64,000 nucleotides of DNA from CAYFVR01 sp046541515 (GCA_046541515.1 JBKHDD010000001.1:28099-92098), one strand, 5' to 3'. Shown: positions 54,342-63,770, counted from the first letter of the stretch. Made by a program: numbers and translations. The notes: generated by a model not told the origin, from the letters alone.

Positions 54342-55562
54342 GTGACCTTTCAATTGGCTTGGCGGAACATCTGGCGGAACCCCCGCCGAACCGGCGTGAT
54401 CCTCACGGCGGTGGTGGTGGGCGTGTGCGGCATGGTTGTGCTGGGGGCGCTTATGGAGGGCGTCAGCCGCCAGATGCTCCACAACGCCATTTCCACGCTC
54501 GCCGGCAGCCTTCAGATTCACCGGGACGGCTATCGTTCCGATCCGGTGGTGGAAAATTCCATCGAAGACCCGGAGGCGGTTCGCGAGGCGCTGGATCGGG
54601 AATTGCCGCCGGGGGCTCGGTGGACGGAACGGGTCCGGGTCAACGCGGTGGTCAACAACGCCCGGAATTCGGGCGGCGTCACCCTGGTGGGGATGGAACC
54701 GGAGCGGGAAGCGGCGGTTTCCTTCATCGGGGAGGCGGTGGCGGATGGAGAATATCTCGCTCCGGACGACGACCTCGGCATCCTGGTGGGCGCGGCCTTG
54801 GCGGAGGACTTCGACACGGAGGTGGGCAAGCGGCTGGTGGCGATGTCCCAGGACCGAACCGGCGAGATCGCCTCCCGGGCCTTCACCATCCGGGGGATTT
54901 ATCGGGCGGAGCTGGAATCCACCGAAAAACGGTATGCCTTTGTTTCCATTTCCGCCGCCCAAAAAATGTTGCGGATGGACGGCGCGGTTTCCGAGTTCGC
55001 GGTCCTGCTGCCGGAGACGGAGGCGGCGGAACCCGTAGCGGAACGGCTTCGCGGCGCGCTTCCGGACCAATTTTCGGTGCACACCTGGCGGGAGCTGCTG
55101 CCGCTGATCGAGGTGCAACTCCAGATGACGGAACGGTTTCGGGGCATCTGGTATCTGGTGGTCTTCATCGCCATGGGATTTGGAATCGTGAATACAATGC
55201 TGATGGCGGTGTTCGAGCGGATGTGGGAGTTTGGCCTGCTGAAGGCGCTGGGAATGAAAAGCGGCCGCATTCTCCGGGAGGTGTTGGCCGAATCTTTGAT
55301 TCTGCTGATCTTGGGCGTCGCGGCGGGAAATTTGCTGGCCCTTTCCATCGTCGCCTGGCTGGCCCACGCGGGGATCGATCTCGCCGCCTTCGCCGCCGGG
55401 GCGGAGTTCGCCGGGATTTCCCGGGTCATTTATCCGTCGGTTCGGGCCGGGGAAATCCTCAAGGCCAACGCCGTTGTGCTGACGCTGGGGTTGTTGGTGA
55501 GCGTCTACCCGGCGCTCAAGGCGGCGCGGTTCACGCCGGTGGAGGCCATGGCGAGGCGGTGA
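54342..55562 (+). CDS. MacB/FtsX-type ABC transporter permease (second)
   Basis: 406 residues, paralogous to the first permease (LAWRNIWRNPRRTGVILTAVVVG at the start; IWYLVVFIAMGFGIVNTMLMAVFERMWEFGLLKALGMKS; ending YPALKAARFTPVEAMARR). The start is GTG with GGAG seven bases upstream. Two different permeases with one ATPase match a LolCDE-like heteromeric transporter rather than a MacB homodimer. Because of the repeat element upstream, its expression may be partly uncoupled from the first permease. Confidence 0.92.
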   Translation: MTFQLAWRNIWRNPRRTGVILTAVVVGVCGMVVLGALMEGVSRQMLHNAISTLAGSLQIHRDGYRSDPVVENSIEDPEAVREALDRELPPGARWTERVRVNAVVNNARNSGGVTLVGMEPEREAAVSFIGEAVADGEYLAPDDDLGILVGAALAEDFDTEVGKRLVAMSQDRTGEIASRAFTIRGIYRAELESTEKRYAFVSISAAQKMLRMDGAVSEFAVLLPETEAAEPVAERLRGALPDQFSVHTWRELLPLIEVQLQMTERFRGIWYLVVFIAMGFGIVNTMLMAVFERMWEFGLLKALGMKSGRILREVLAESLILLILGVAAGNLLALSIVAWLAHAGIDLAAFAAGAEFAGISRVIYPSVRAGEILKANAVVLTLGLLVSVYPALKAARFTPVEAMARR

Positions 55563-55674
55563 GGGCGGGGGGACCGCTGTTGGAGCAGCCGGGAAAAGTA
55601 GATTCAGAAACGCTCCGGAAGCGTCCCCGAAAGTCGTTTCCGGTTGATCGGACCAAAAGGCGAGAGGTTTGCCA

Positions 55675-56358
55675 ATGGCCATGGTGGAATGCCAGGGCGT
55701 GACCAAAATTTATCAGCAGGGCGAGGTGACCGTTCCTGCCCTGCGCGGCGTCGATCTTTCCGTGGAAGCCGGCGAGTTCACCGCGCTGGCCGGTCCTTCG
55801 GGCTCCGGAAAGACGACGCTGCTGAACCTGATCGGCGGGCTGGACCGGCCCGGCGAGGGTTCCATCATTGTCGCCGGGAACGATTACGCCGAAATGAAAG
55901 ACGCCCAAATGGCGGAGCTTCGGCTCCGCCACATCGGTTTTGTTTTCCAGGCGTACAACTTGATCCCGGTGCTTTCCGCGCTGGAGAACGTGGAATATGT
56001 CATGCTCCTCCAGGGCGTTCCCGCCGAGGAGCGCCGGGATCGGGCCCGGGAGATGCTGGACGAGGTGGGGCTGAAAGGCCGGTACAACCATCGGCCGGCG
56101 GAGCTTTCCGGCGGGCAGCAACAGCGGGTGGCGGTTGCCCGGGCCATCGTGTCCAATCCCTCCATCGTGCTGGCCGACGAGCCCACCGCCAATCTGGACT
56201 CCAAAACCGGGGCCGCCTTGCTGGAGATGATGGCGGAGATGAACGAGCGCCGCGAAGTCACCTTTATTTTTTCCACCCACGACCGGCAGGTGATGGAGTT
56301 CGCCCGACGTCTGGTGCGGATCAAGGACGGCCTGGTGGACGAAGACGCGCGGAAATAG
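55675..56358 (+). CDS. LolD/MacB-type ABC transporter ATP-binding protein
   Basis: 227 residues from the ATG at 55675 with AGAGG seven bases upstream. All ATPase motifs are present: Walker A GPSGSGKTTLLNLIGGLD, Q-loop FVFQAYNLIPVLSALENVEY, signature LSGGQQQRVAVARAIV, Walker B IVLADEPTANLDS and the switch His in FIFSTHD. Together with the two permeases and the LolA-like protein it would make a lipid- or lipoprotein-handling export pump. Confidence 0.97.
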   Translation: MAMVECQGVTKIYQQGEVTVPALRGVDLSVEAGEFTALAGPSGSGKTTLLNLIGGLDRPGEGSIIVAGNDYAEMKDAQMAELRLRHIGFVFQAYNLIPVLSALENVEYVMLLQGVPAEERRDRAREMLDEVGLKGRYNHRPAELSGGQQQRVAVARAIVSNPSIVLADEPTANLDSKTGAALLEMMAEMNERREVTFIFSTHDRQVMEFARRLVRIKDGLVDEDARK

Positions 56359-56378
56359 CCGAAGTGTTTCGCCAATCC

Positions 56379-57860
56379 ATGGCCTGGACGGAAATGCACC
56401 GCCGGATTTACCATCCCCCTTTCGGGCGGGCAAACTCCGGACGCCGCCCCTTCGGCCCGTGGTTCCCCGGCTCCCGGTTCAGCCTTTGGAGCAACAAGGG
56501 GTCGGGAGATTGGACCGGCCGGGTCGTCCGAATCGCCCTTGCGATTGCCGTATTGTCCTTTTTTGGGACGATGATTCCCAATGCGATCCTCTCCGCCGCG
56601 GAAAATCCCTGGGAAGCTCTCTCGCCGGACTGGGGCGGTCATCTTCGCGGCCAGCTCCTTTCCGCCTGGCCAAGCAGCGACAGCCTGGACCATCGGGCGG
56701 AAGGCGGGGCCTGGATCGATTCGGCGGCCGAGTTCCGGCTGAAAAACCACCTCTTTTTTGGGGATTGGGGGACCCTGGAAATCCATTACGAGCTTTTGGC
56801 GGCCCGGGGCGAAACCCGGGAGAACCGGCGGGCTTTGGGGCGCCAACTTTCGGTGGGCGGCGGTGGGGGCAATTCGTCGTTCCCCCTGGTTGCAGGCGCC
56901 TCCGGCGTCCTCGCCGACGACCGGCGGCTGCTGGACCTGAGCCAGACCCTGGGCGAGGGCGACGAATGGGTGGTTTCCCATCGGCTGGACCGGCTGGCGC
57001 TGTCCGTGCGGAGCGAGGGAGATCAATCCATCCGGATCGGGCGGCAGGCTCTGACCTGGGGCAACGGGCTGCTGTTCAATCCGCTGGACCTGTTCAATCC
57101 CTTCGCCCCCACCGATGTGATCCGGGATTACAAGGTGGGCGACGACATGGCCCTGGTCCGGTCGCCGCTGGGCGAAACCGGCGAGCTTCAGGCCGTCTAC
57201 GTGCCCCGGCGGAATCCCGTGGACGGAGACGTTTCCTGGGAGGAGTCGGCCCTGGGGGCGCGATACCATTTTTCTCGGGGCGAAAACGAGTTCGACCTGC
57301 TGGCGGGCTGGAACCACGAAAACCGGGTGATCGGGGCGGGCGTTGCCGGCTACTTGGGCGGCGCGGCCTGGCGGGCGGATCTCTCCCACACGTGGTTGCC
57401 ATCGGAAAGCGGCCGGGACGGCCACTGGTCCGGCGTGGTCAACCTGGACTACTCCTGGATGGCATGGGGCCGCAACGCCTATGGATTTCTGGAGTTTTTC
57501 CACGGCGGTCTGGGGGACGACGACTACGCCGAGGCGACGACCGATCCGGACTTGGTGGACGCCCTCGCCCGCGGGGAGCGATTCACCCTGGGCCGCAATT
57601 ATCTGGCCGGTCAGGTGCGGTGGGAGGCCCATCCGCTGTTGAATTTCTTCGTCACCGCCATTCAGAACCTGGACGATCCGTCCGGCGTCGTGCAGCCCCG
57701 GTTCGTGTGGAGCATGACCCAACGGCTGGAGTTGCTGGCGGGCGCCAATCTGCACTGGGGCGGGGCCGATTCCGAATACGGCGGGTTTTCGGTTCCGGGA
57801 CTTCCGGGAGAGATTGCCCCGGCTTCGGGCGTATACGGCTGGATCACCGGCTATTTTTGA
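56379..57860 (+). CDS. Outer-membrane beta-barrel protein linked to the ABC operon
   Basis: 493 residues from the ATG at 56379; the true start may be later, because a signal-peptide-like segment only begins at about residue 48 (VVRIALAIAVLSFFGTMIPNAILSAAE). The mature protein is rich in alternating polar/aromatic strands and Gly (IRIGRQALTWGNGLLFNPLDLFNP; AYGFLEFFHGGLGDDDYAEATTDP; RWEAHPLLNFFVTAIQNLDD) and ends with Tyr-Phe, typical of outer-membrane barrels. It follows the ATPase by 20 bases, so it probably completes a trans-envelope pathway, as either export channel or acceptor. I cannot name the family with certainty. Confidence 0.8.
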   Translation: MAWTEMHRRIYHPPFGRANSGRRPFGPWFPGSRFSLWSNKGSGDWTGRVVRIALAIAVLSFFGTMIPNAILSAAENPWEALSPDWGGHLRGQLLSAWPSSDSLDHRAEGGAWIDSAAEFRLKNHLFFGDWGTLEIHYELLAARGETRENRRALGRQLSVGGGGGNSSFPLVAGASGVLADDRRLLDLSQTLGEGDEWVVSHRLDRLALSVRSEGDQSIRIGRQALTWGNGLLFNPLDLFNPFAPTDVIRDYKVGDDMALVRSPLGETGELQAVYVPRRNPVDGDVSWEESALGARYHFSRGENEFDLLAGWNHENRVIGAGVAGYLGGAAWRADLSHTWLPSESGRDGHWSGVVNLDYSWMAWGRNAYGFLEFFHGGLGDDDYAEATTDPDLVDALARGERFTLGRNYLAGQVRWEAHPLLNFFVTAIQNLDDPSGVVQPRFVWSMTQRLELLAGANLHWGGADSEYGGFSVPGLPGEIAPASGVYGWITGYF

Positions 57861-58008
57861 CGCTGCGGTGTTCATATTTGGGTGGAATTCCCAGGGGCGC
57901 GTTCGATGCGCCCTTGTTTCGTCCAGGGCCATCGTTTTTTGTGGCCCCTCCCAACGGCATTGGCGTTTTTGGCAAGGCTTTGAACAACCTGATGGACGAG
58001 GAGGCGCC

Positions 58009-59961
58009 ATGTTTCGATGGCTTCGCGGCGGAAGAGACAATCGGCATCGGCCCGAGTCCGAAGACCAGTGGCGGAAGCGGGTGGTCCCGCCCGAGGCCGT
58101 CCTGGAACGAATTCGGCCGGGGATGAACATTTTCATCGGGTCCGGGGTGGCCGAACCCCGGACCCTGGTGCGGGCGCTGATGTCCTCTTCCGCCGGGGCG
58201 CTCCGCGATCTGGTGCTGGTGCAACTGTTCAGCTTCGGCGACGCCATCTCCCTGGACGCCCTTCGCTCCCATAAATTTCGGCTGAAAACTTTCTTCTCCG
58301 GCTGGGTGGCCGACGAGGCCATCCGGGCCGGCCATGTGGACCTCATTCCCAGCCGGTTCATGCGGATTCCGGAGCTGATGCGCTCCGGCCGCATTCCCGT
58401 GGACGTGGCCTTCGTCCAGGTGGCGCCGCCGGACGACAACGGGTATTGTTCCATCGGCGTGGCGGTGGACGCGGCCCGCCCCGCCATGGACCGGGCCGAT
58501 CTGGTGGTGGCCGAGATCAACCCGGACGTGCCCCGCACCATCGGCGACACCCTGGTGCCCGTTTCCCAGTTCGACCTGCTGGTGGAGGGGACCGAGCCGT
58601 TGCTCTATTTCGATCGCTGGCCCGACGAGCCGGTTTTCGACCAGGTGGCGGCGCAGGTGGCCGCCGTCATCGAAGACGGGAGCTGCGTGGCGTTTTCCAT
58701 CGGGCCGCTCTACGACGCCCTGGGCAAACAGCTCGCCGAAAAGCGGGAGTTGGGGATTCATACCGCCATTTTCACCGACGCCCTGATGGACCTGGTGCGA
58801 AGCGGGGCGGTTTCCAACCGACACAAGGCCAACTGGCGGGGGCGGGCGGTGACCGCCTACGCCATTGGGACGGCGGAGTTGATGGCCTGGCTGGACCGGA
58901 ACCCGCTGGTGGAGTTCCAAGGGGTGGACAAGCTCTACGATCCGGTCGAGATCAGCCGGAATCCGGGCATGGTGGCGGTGATTCCGGCGCGGAAGGTGGA
59001 CCTTTCCGGCCAGATCGCCCTGCACGTGGGCAAGGCCAACGTGGCCACCAACCCCGCGGAGACCATGGATTTTTTTCTGGGCGCGGAAATGTCCCCCGGC
59101 GGCCGGACGATCTTTGCCCTGCCAAGCCGCAATCTGGCCGGGGAATCCAACATTCGGCTTTCCGTGGCCGAATACGAAAACCCCTTTGCCTTCAAGGAAT
59201 CGTTGGACCTGGTGGTGACCGAGTACGGCGCGGCCTGGCTCAAGGGACGGACGGTGCGGGAGCGGGCCCAGGCCCTGATCGACATCGCCCATCCGGAGGA
59301 TCGGGGGGGATTGGTGGAAGCGGCCCGCGAGGCCCGGATGATTTACGCCGATCAGCTTTTTCTGGCCGATTCCGCCAAGCTCTATCCCTCCGAGGTCGCC
59401 ACGCGGCACACCTTCGACGGGTCGCTGGAGATCCGCTTCCGGGCCATTCGCCCGTCGGACGAAGAGGAGATGCGGCGGCTGTTTTACCGGTTTTCGCCCG
59501 AGGCGATCCGCTTTCGGTATTTCGCGCCGATTCGCGAAATGCCCCACGACCGGATGCAGGAATACGTCAACGTCGACTACCAGCGCACCCTTTCTGTGGT
59601 GGGGCTGGACGAGGCGGCCGCGCCGGGGCGGATCATCGCCGAGGGGCGTTTCATGCGCGAGCCCGACCGTCCGTCCGCGGAGATCGCGTTTCTGGTGGAC
59701 GAGGACTACCAAGGGCGGGGGATCGGCTCCTTTCTGTACCGCATGCTGGCCCGTTTGGCGCGGGATCGGGGGATTCGTCGGTTCACCGCCGCGATCCTCT
59801 CCACCAATCGAAAAATGCTCGCCGTGATCGAACGAGGGCCGTTTCCGGTCACGGCGGAGCTTTCCGAGGGGGTGTACGCGGTCGCCATCGAACTGGACGG
59901 TCCGAAAACCCAGGCAAAACCCGCTCTCCCCGGCGCCCCGGAATCCGGCGAAACCGGGTAA
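58009..59961 (+). CDS. Acetyl-CoA hydrolase/transferase family protein fused to GNAT acetyltransferase
   Basis: 650 residues from the ATG at 58009 with GGAGG four bases upstream. Residues about 25-450 are a family I CoA-transferase of the acetyl-CoA hydrolase/4-hydroxybutyrate CoA-transferase type (VLERIRPGMNIFIGSGVAEP; VDVAFVQVAPPDDNGYCSIGVAVD; VTEYGAAWLKGRTVRERAQALI). Residues about 485-640 are a GNAT domain (IRFRAIRPSDEEEMRRLFYRFSPEAIRFRY; acetyl-CoA loop VDEDYQGRGIGSFLYRML). The fusion recurs in delta-type bacteria. It may link acyl-CoA pools to protein or small-molecule acetylation; this is inference. Confidence 0.9.
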   Translation: MFRWLRGGRDNRHRPESEDQWRKRVVPPEAVLERIRPGMNIFIGSGVAEPRTLVRALMSSSAGALRDLVLVQLFSFGDAISLDALRSHKFRLKTFFSGWVADEAIRAGHVDLIPSRFMRIPELMRSGRIPVDVAFVQVAPPDDNGYCSIGVAVDAARPAMDRADLVVAEINPDVPRTIGDTLVPVSQFDLLVEGTEPLLYFDRWPDEPVFDQVAAQVAAVIEDGSCVAFSIGPLYDALGKQLAEKRELGIHTAIFTDALMDLVRSGAVSNRHKANWRGRAVTAYAIGTAELMAWLDRNPLVEFQGVDKLYDPVEISRNPGMVAVIPARKVDLSGQIALHVGKANVATNPAETMDFFLGAEMSPGGRTIFALPSRNLAGESNIRLSVAEYENPFAFKESLDLVVTEYGAAWLKGRTVRERAQALIDIAHPEDRGGLVEAAREARMIYADQLFLADSAKLYPSEVATRHTFDGSLEIRFRAIRPSDEEEMRRLFYRFSPEAIRFRYFAPIREMPHDRMQEYVNVDYQRTLSVVGLDEAAAPGRIIAEGRFMREPDRPSAEIAFLVDEDYQGRGIGSFLYRMLARLARDRGIRRFTAAILSTNRKMLAVIERGPFPVTAELSEGVYAVAIELDGPKTQAKPALPGAPESGETG

Positions 59962-59966
59962 AAGTC

Positions 59967-59996
59967 TTGACTTTGGCGGGTTGAAAAATGTATAGT
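59967..59996 (+). promoter_or_regulatory. Sigma-70 promoter after the CoA-transferase/GNAT gene
   Basis: TTGACT (59967-59972), an 18-base spacer and TATAGT (59991-59996), five of six matches in each box. It fires into the 873-base region before rny, so it may drive a 6S RNA precursor and/or a long rny leader. Confidence 0.6.
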
Positions 59997-60061
59997 CTTC
60001 CCCAAGGTGAAAGCAGCGGATAGCGATTTTTTTCTGTTTCCAGTGCGGACTGGATGGATGG

Positions 60062-60091
60062 TTTTTTTAAGCCCTGAACGGCTTAAAAAAA
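60062..60091. repeat. Perfect 12-bp inverted repeat
   Basis: Arms 60062-60073 and 60080-60091 (T7-AAGCC / GGCTT-A7) flank a six-base loop. It lies about 60 bases into the transcript predicted from the promoter at 59967. The T tract is 5' of the stem, so it is not a simple terminator on either strand. Confidence 0.6.
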
Positions 60092-60289
60092 TGGAACGAT
60101 TCCGAAAGCCCTCGGCACAAGGGCATATAAAATAACCCGCGCGAGTCCCGCTTTTTCCGGCATCGCCCTCGTTCGCCTTCGGCGGATGGTCAAGCCGCGC
60201 ATGACGCGTCGTTTCGACCGTTTTCTCGCCTTTTCCGACTTGGGTCGCCAAAACGCCGGCCGAAAGCGCAAACGGGTCCCGAAAAAGCA

Positions 60290-60478
60290 AAAAAATCCCC
60301 TGCCGTGTACGTGATTGGACGATGCGCTTTGATCCAACATTTTCCACAAGGGAGCTTCCACTTGCTTTGGTGTGCATGTTCCGCGACGACGGAAAAGCCT
60401 GAAGAAGCTAAGAGGCGCCCACTTTGAAACCCTGGTTTCAAGGGCTACCCAACACGGCACCCTGGCGGGGGATTCCTT
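60290..60478 (+). ncRNA. ssrS: 6S RNA
   Basis: The 3' half is very similar to proteobacterial 6S RNA: TGTGCATGTTCC, then GAAAAGCCTGAAGAAGC and the hairpin TTTGAAACCCTGGTTTCAA followed by GGGCTACCC, corresponding to the GAGCAUGC, GAGAAGCC and CCUUGAACCAAGGGUUCAAGGG elements of the E. coli RNA. The ends pair: GCCGTGT at 60302-60308 with ACACGGC at 60452-60458, plus flanking CCCC/GGGG. The length, about 185-190 bases, fits. 6S RNA mimics an open promoter and binds sigma-70 RNA polymerase in stationary phase. No good promoter is seen directly before it; a T5 tract follows the closing stem. Exact ends are estimated. Confidence 0.85.
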
Positions 60479-60834
60479 TTTCCGGGTCCCCACGCGCGAA
60501 CCGCGATCGTCGGCAACGGTCATGTTGATCTGAGAGAGGGAAAGGAGGCAGCGGCAAAGACTCTCTTTTCATTTTTTACCCCGCCCTCGGACGTTTCCGT
60601 ACCGTTTCTCCCACCAGTTCCGTAATTCCTTTCTGCTTTTCCCTCACGCGGGATGGCAGGCGGCCGACATTCCTTTATCTCCATTTCCGGATGAACGCTC
60701 CATCGACGAGCCCGGCGACGGCCTATCGCCTCGCCCGGTCCCGAATTTGCCGAAACTCGAATGACTTCCGCCCGCCGCGCGATCCCGACGAATCAACAGA
60801 ACGCGTTCAACCTAACGTTGTGTGGGGGGATGTT
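60479..60834. other. Leader region between 6S RNA and rny
   Basis: About 355 bases without a supported gene. A weak hairpin (GAGAG near 60532 with CTCTC near 60561) is followed by a T-rich tract (60564-60577) and might end the 6S transcript. Confidence 0.35.
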
Positions 60835-62397
60835 ATGTCAGAATTCAGTTTTCTATTCGGCCTGATCGGCGCGGGCGCCGGTTTTGGCTTAGCATACTGG
60901 GCCAAGGGAAAGGCCCTCCTTCAAAAAACCCAGGACGCCCAAGGCGAATCTCGGCGGATCGTGGAAGACGGCCGGCGTCAGGCGGAAAACCTGCTGAAAG
61001 AGGCCCAGCTCGAAGCCAAGGACAAGCTTTTTAAGATGAAAAGCGAGTTCGACGCGGAGACGAGGGAAGTCAAGGCCGAGTTGAAACGGCAGGAAAACCG
61101 GTTGATCCAGAAGGAAGAAAATCTTGACCGAAAGCACGGTCAGCTGGAACGTCGGGAGGGGGAGCTTGGCGACCGCGAGCGAAAAATCCAAGAGCGGGAA
61201 GTCGCGGTTGAAAAGAGCGAGGAAACCTACCGGGGGCTCATCGAAGAGCAGAAAAATCAGCTGGAGAAGATTTCCGGGCTGACCATGGAGCAGGCCAAGG
61301 ATCTTCTGATCCGGGCCATGGAAAACGAGGCCCGGTACGAAGCCGCCAAGCTGATCAAGAAAATCGAAAACGAGGCCCGGGAAGATGCCAATAAAAAAGC
61401 CAAGGAGATCATCGCCACCGCCATTCAACGATACGCCGGGGATTTCGTGGCGGAACGGACCGTTTCGGTGGTGCAGCTTCCCTCCGACGAAATGAAGGGG
61501 CGGATCATCGGGCGGGAAGGTCGGAACATTCGGGCCCTGGAGGCGGCGACCGGCATCGATCTCATCATCGACGATACGCCCGAGGCGGTCATTCTGTCCG
61601 GATTCAATCCGGTCCGGCGGGAGGTCGCCAGGCTTTCCCTGATCCGGTTGATTTCCGACGGCCGAATTCATCCGGCCCGCATCGAGGACGTGGTCAAGAA
61701 GGTGGGCCAGGAGGTGGACGTGGCCATCAAGGAGGCCGGCGAACAGGCGGCCTTCGACTTGGGCGTCCACGGCATCCATCCGGAGCTGCTGAGATACCTT
61801 GGGCATTTGAAGTTTCGGACCAGCTACGCCCAAAACGTGCTTCAGCATTCGGTGGAGGTCGGTTTTCTTTGCGGCATCATGGCCGCCGAGCTGGGACTGA
61901 ACCAGAAGCTGGCCCGTCGAATGGGCTTGTTGCACGACATCGGCAAGGCCATCGACCACGAGGTGGAAGGCCCCCATGCGTTGATCGGGTCTCGGCTGGC
62001 CAAGAAATTCGGCGAAAACTCCAAGGTGGTGCACGCCCTGGCCTCTCACCACGAGGATGTGCCCCCTTCTTCGGTCTACGCGCTTTTGGTGCAGGCGGCC
62101 GACAGCCTTTCCGGCGCCCGGCCCGGCGCCCGCAAAGAGTTGTTGGAAAACTACATCAGGCGACTGGAAGACCTGGAGGCCATCGCCAATTCCTTTCAGG
62201 GAGTGTCCAATTCCTTCGCCATTCAGGCCGGCCGGGAAATCCGGGTGATGGTGGAAAGCGGAAAGGTCAGCGACGAGGACACCATCCTGATGAGCAAGGA
62301 CATCGTCAAAAAAATCGAGGAATCCCTTACATTCCCCGGACAGATCAAGGTGATGGTGATCCGGGAAACCCGCGCGGTGGAATACGCCAACAAATAG
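60835..62397 (+). CDS. rny: Ribonuclease Y
   Basis: 520 residues from the ATG at 60835, preceded by GGGGGG. An N-terminal membrane anchor (FSFLFGLIGAGAGFGLAYW) is followed by a long charged coiled coil (about 25-160), a KH domain (about 205-270; PSDEMKGRIIGREGRNIRALEAATGIDLIIDDTPEAVILSGF) and an HD domain (about 335-430) with RTSYAQNVLQHSVEVG, then LLHDIGKAIDHE. RNase Y is the membrane-associated endoribonuclease that starts mRNA decay in many bacteria lacking RNase E. It sits 10 bases before tyrS and downstream of the 6S RNA. Confidence 0.97.
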   Translation: MSEFSFLFGLIGAGAGFGLAYWAKGKALLQKTQDAQGESRRIVEDGRRQAENLLKEAQLEAKDKLFKMKSEFDAETREVKAELKRQENRLIQKEENLDRKHGQLERREGELGDRERKIQEREVAVEKSEETYRGLIEEQKNQLEKISGLTMEQAKDLLIRAMENEARYEAAKLIKKIENEAREDANKKAKEIIATAIQRYAGDFVAERTVSVVQLPSDEMKGRIIGREGRNIRALEAATGIDLIIDDTPEAVILSGFNPVRREVARLSLIRLISDGRIHPARIEDVVKKVGQEVDVAIKEAGEQAAFDLGVHGIHPELLRYLGHLKFRTSYAQNVLQHSVEVGFLCGIMAAELGLNQKLARRMGLLHDIGKAIDHEVEGPHALIGSRLAKKFGENSKVVHALASHHEDVPPSSVYALLVQAADSLSGARPGARKELLENYIRRLEDLEAIANSFQGVSNSFAIQAGREIRVMVESGKVSDEDTILMSKDIVKKIEESLTFPGQIKVMVIRETRAVEYANK

Positions 62398-62407
62398 GTG
62401 GAGACCG

Positions 62408-63700
62408 GTGACGAACGCACTCGACATTCTTACGGAACGCGGCTTTATTGAGCAGACCACCCACGACGACGAACTTCGCCGATATCTCGCAAGCGACGGC
62501 CGCTCCTGCTACATCGGATTCGACCCGACCGCGTCGAGTCTCCACGTTGGCAGTCTGGTGCCGATCATGTCCCTGGCGCACATGCAGCGCCAGGGACACC
62601 GTCCCATCGCCCTGGTCGGCGGCGGAACCGGGCTGATCGGCGACCCCAGCGGAAAAACGGAGATGCGCCGGCTCCTCACCCCGGAGCTGGTGGCGGAAAA
62701 CGCCGCCGCGCTGAAAAACCAGCTTTCCAATTTCATCGATTTTTCGCAAGGAAAGGCGTTGCTGGTCAACAACGCCGACTGGCTGGCCGGGCTTGGCTAC
62801 ATCGAGCTGCTTCGGGACATCGGCCGCCATTTCAGCGTCAACCGGATGATCAAGGCGGAAAGCTACCGGGCACGGCTGGAATCGGAAGAGGGGTTGAGCT
62901 TCATCGAGTTCAACTACATGATTCTGCAGGCCTACGATTTTCTTCATCTGTTCCAAGCCCACGACTGCGGACTCCAGATGGGGGGAAGCGATCAGTGGGG
63001 CAACATCGTGGCGGGCATCGAGCTGATCCGGCGGAGCATCGGCAAGCCCGCTTTCGGAATCACGTTCCCGCTGATCACGACCGCCGCCGGCATCAAAATG
63101 GGGAAGACCCACGCCGGCGCGGTCTGGCTGGATGCGGAGCGAACCAGTCCCTATGAATATTACCAGTTCTGGGTCAACACCGACGATCGCGACGTGGCCC
63201 GATTTCTGGCCCTGTTCACGTTTCTGCCCATGGACGAAATCCGCGCCGCGGAAACCCTTTCCGGGGCGGATTTGAACGTGGCCAAGGCCGTTCTGGCTTT
63301 CGAAGCCACGGCCATCGCCCATGGAAGGGAGGCGGCGGTTTCCGCCCGGGAAGCCGCGGCGTCGATGTTCGGGGCCCGGGCCGTCCCGGACTCTCTGCTG
63401 CCGTCCAGCGGCGTTCCGCGCGGCGGAGACGAGGCGGGCGAGGAAGCGGTTCCCGCCTCCGTGGTCTCGGCGGATGAAATGGGGGACGGCATGCCCGCGT
63501 TCAAGGTTTTCGTGCTGTCGGGCCTGGCCGCCTCCGGCGGCGCGGCCCGGCGGTTGATTCAGCAGGGCGGCGCCTACATCAACGGCCACCGGGTCGAGGC
63601 GCCGGAGGCGATCGTCTCGCCGGCGGATTTTAAGGAAGGAGAACTCCTTCTCCGGGCGGGCAAGAAGCGGTTTCATCGCCTACGGTTGCCGGCCGCCTGA
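62408..63700 (+). CDS. tyrS: Tyrosyl-tRNA synthetase
   Basis: 430 residues from a GTG at 62408, with GGAG just upstream. It attaches tyrosine to tRNA-Tyr. The class I signatures are FDPTASSLHVGSLV (HIGH-type) and IKMGKTHAGAVW (KMSKS-type); the tyrosine pocket shows FNYMILQAYDFLHLF and GGSDQWGNIVAGIELIRR. The C-terminal S4 domain (about 365-430) has LAASGGAARRLIQQGGAYINGHRV. A Gly/Glu-rich linker (about 330-355) precedes the S4 domain. It is probably co-transcribed with rny. Confidence 0.97.
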   Translation: MTNALDILTERGFIEQTTHDDELRRYLASDGRSCYIGFDPTASSLHVGSLVPIMSLAHMQRQGHRPIALVGGGTGLIGDPSGKTEMRRLLTPELVAENAAALKNQLSNFIDFSQGKALLVNNADWLAGLGYIELLRDIGRHFSVNRMIKAESYRARLESEEGLSFIEFNYMILQAYDFLHLFQAHDCGLQMGGSDQWGNIVAGIELIRRSIGKPAFGITFPLITTAAGIKMGKTHAGAVWLDAERTSPYEYYQFWVNTDDRDVARFLALFTFLPMDEIRAAETLSGADLNVAKAVLAFEATAIAHGREAAVSAREAAASMFGARAVPDSLLPSSGVPRGGDEAGEEAVPASVVSADEMGDGMPAFKVFVLSGLAASGGAARRLIQQGGAYINGHRVEAPEAIVSPADFKEGELLLRAGKKRFHRLRLPAA

Positions 63701-63770
63701 TGTGGCGTGATTTGAGGTTTGCCTCCCGCCGGTGAAGGCGGGGCCTCGTCCGCCATCGCCGTTTTTTCCA

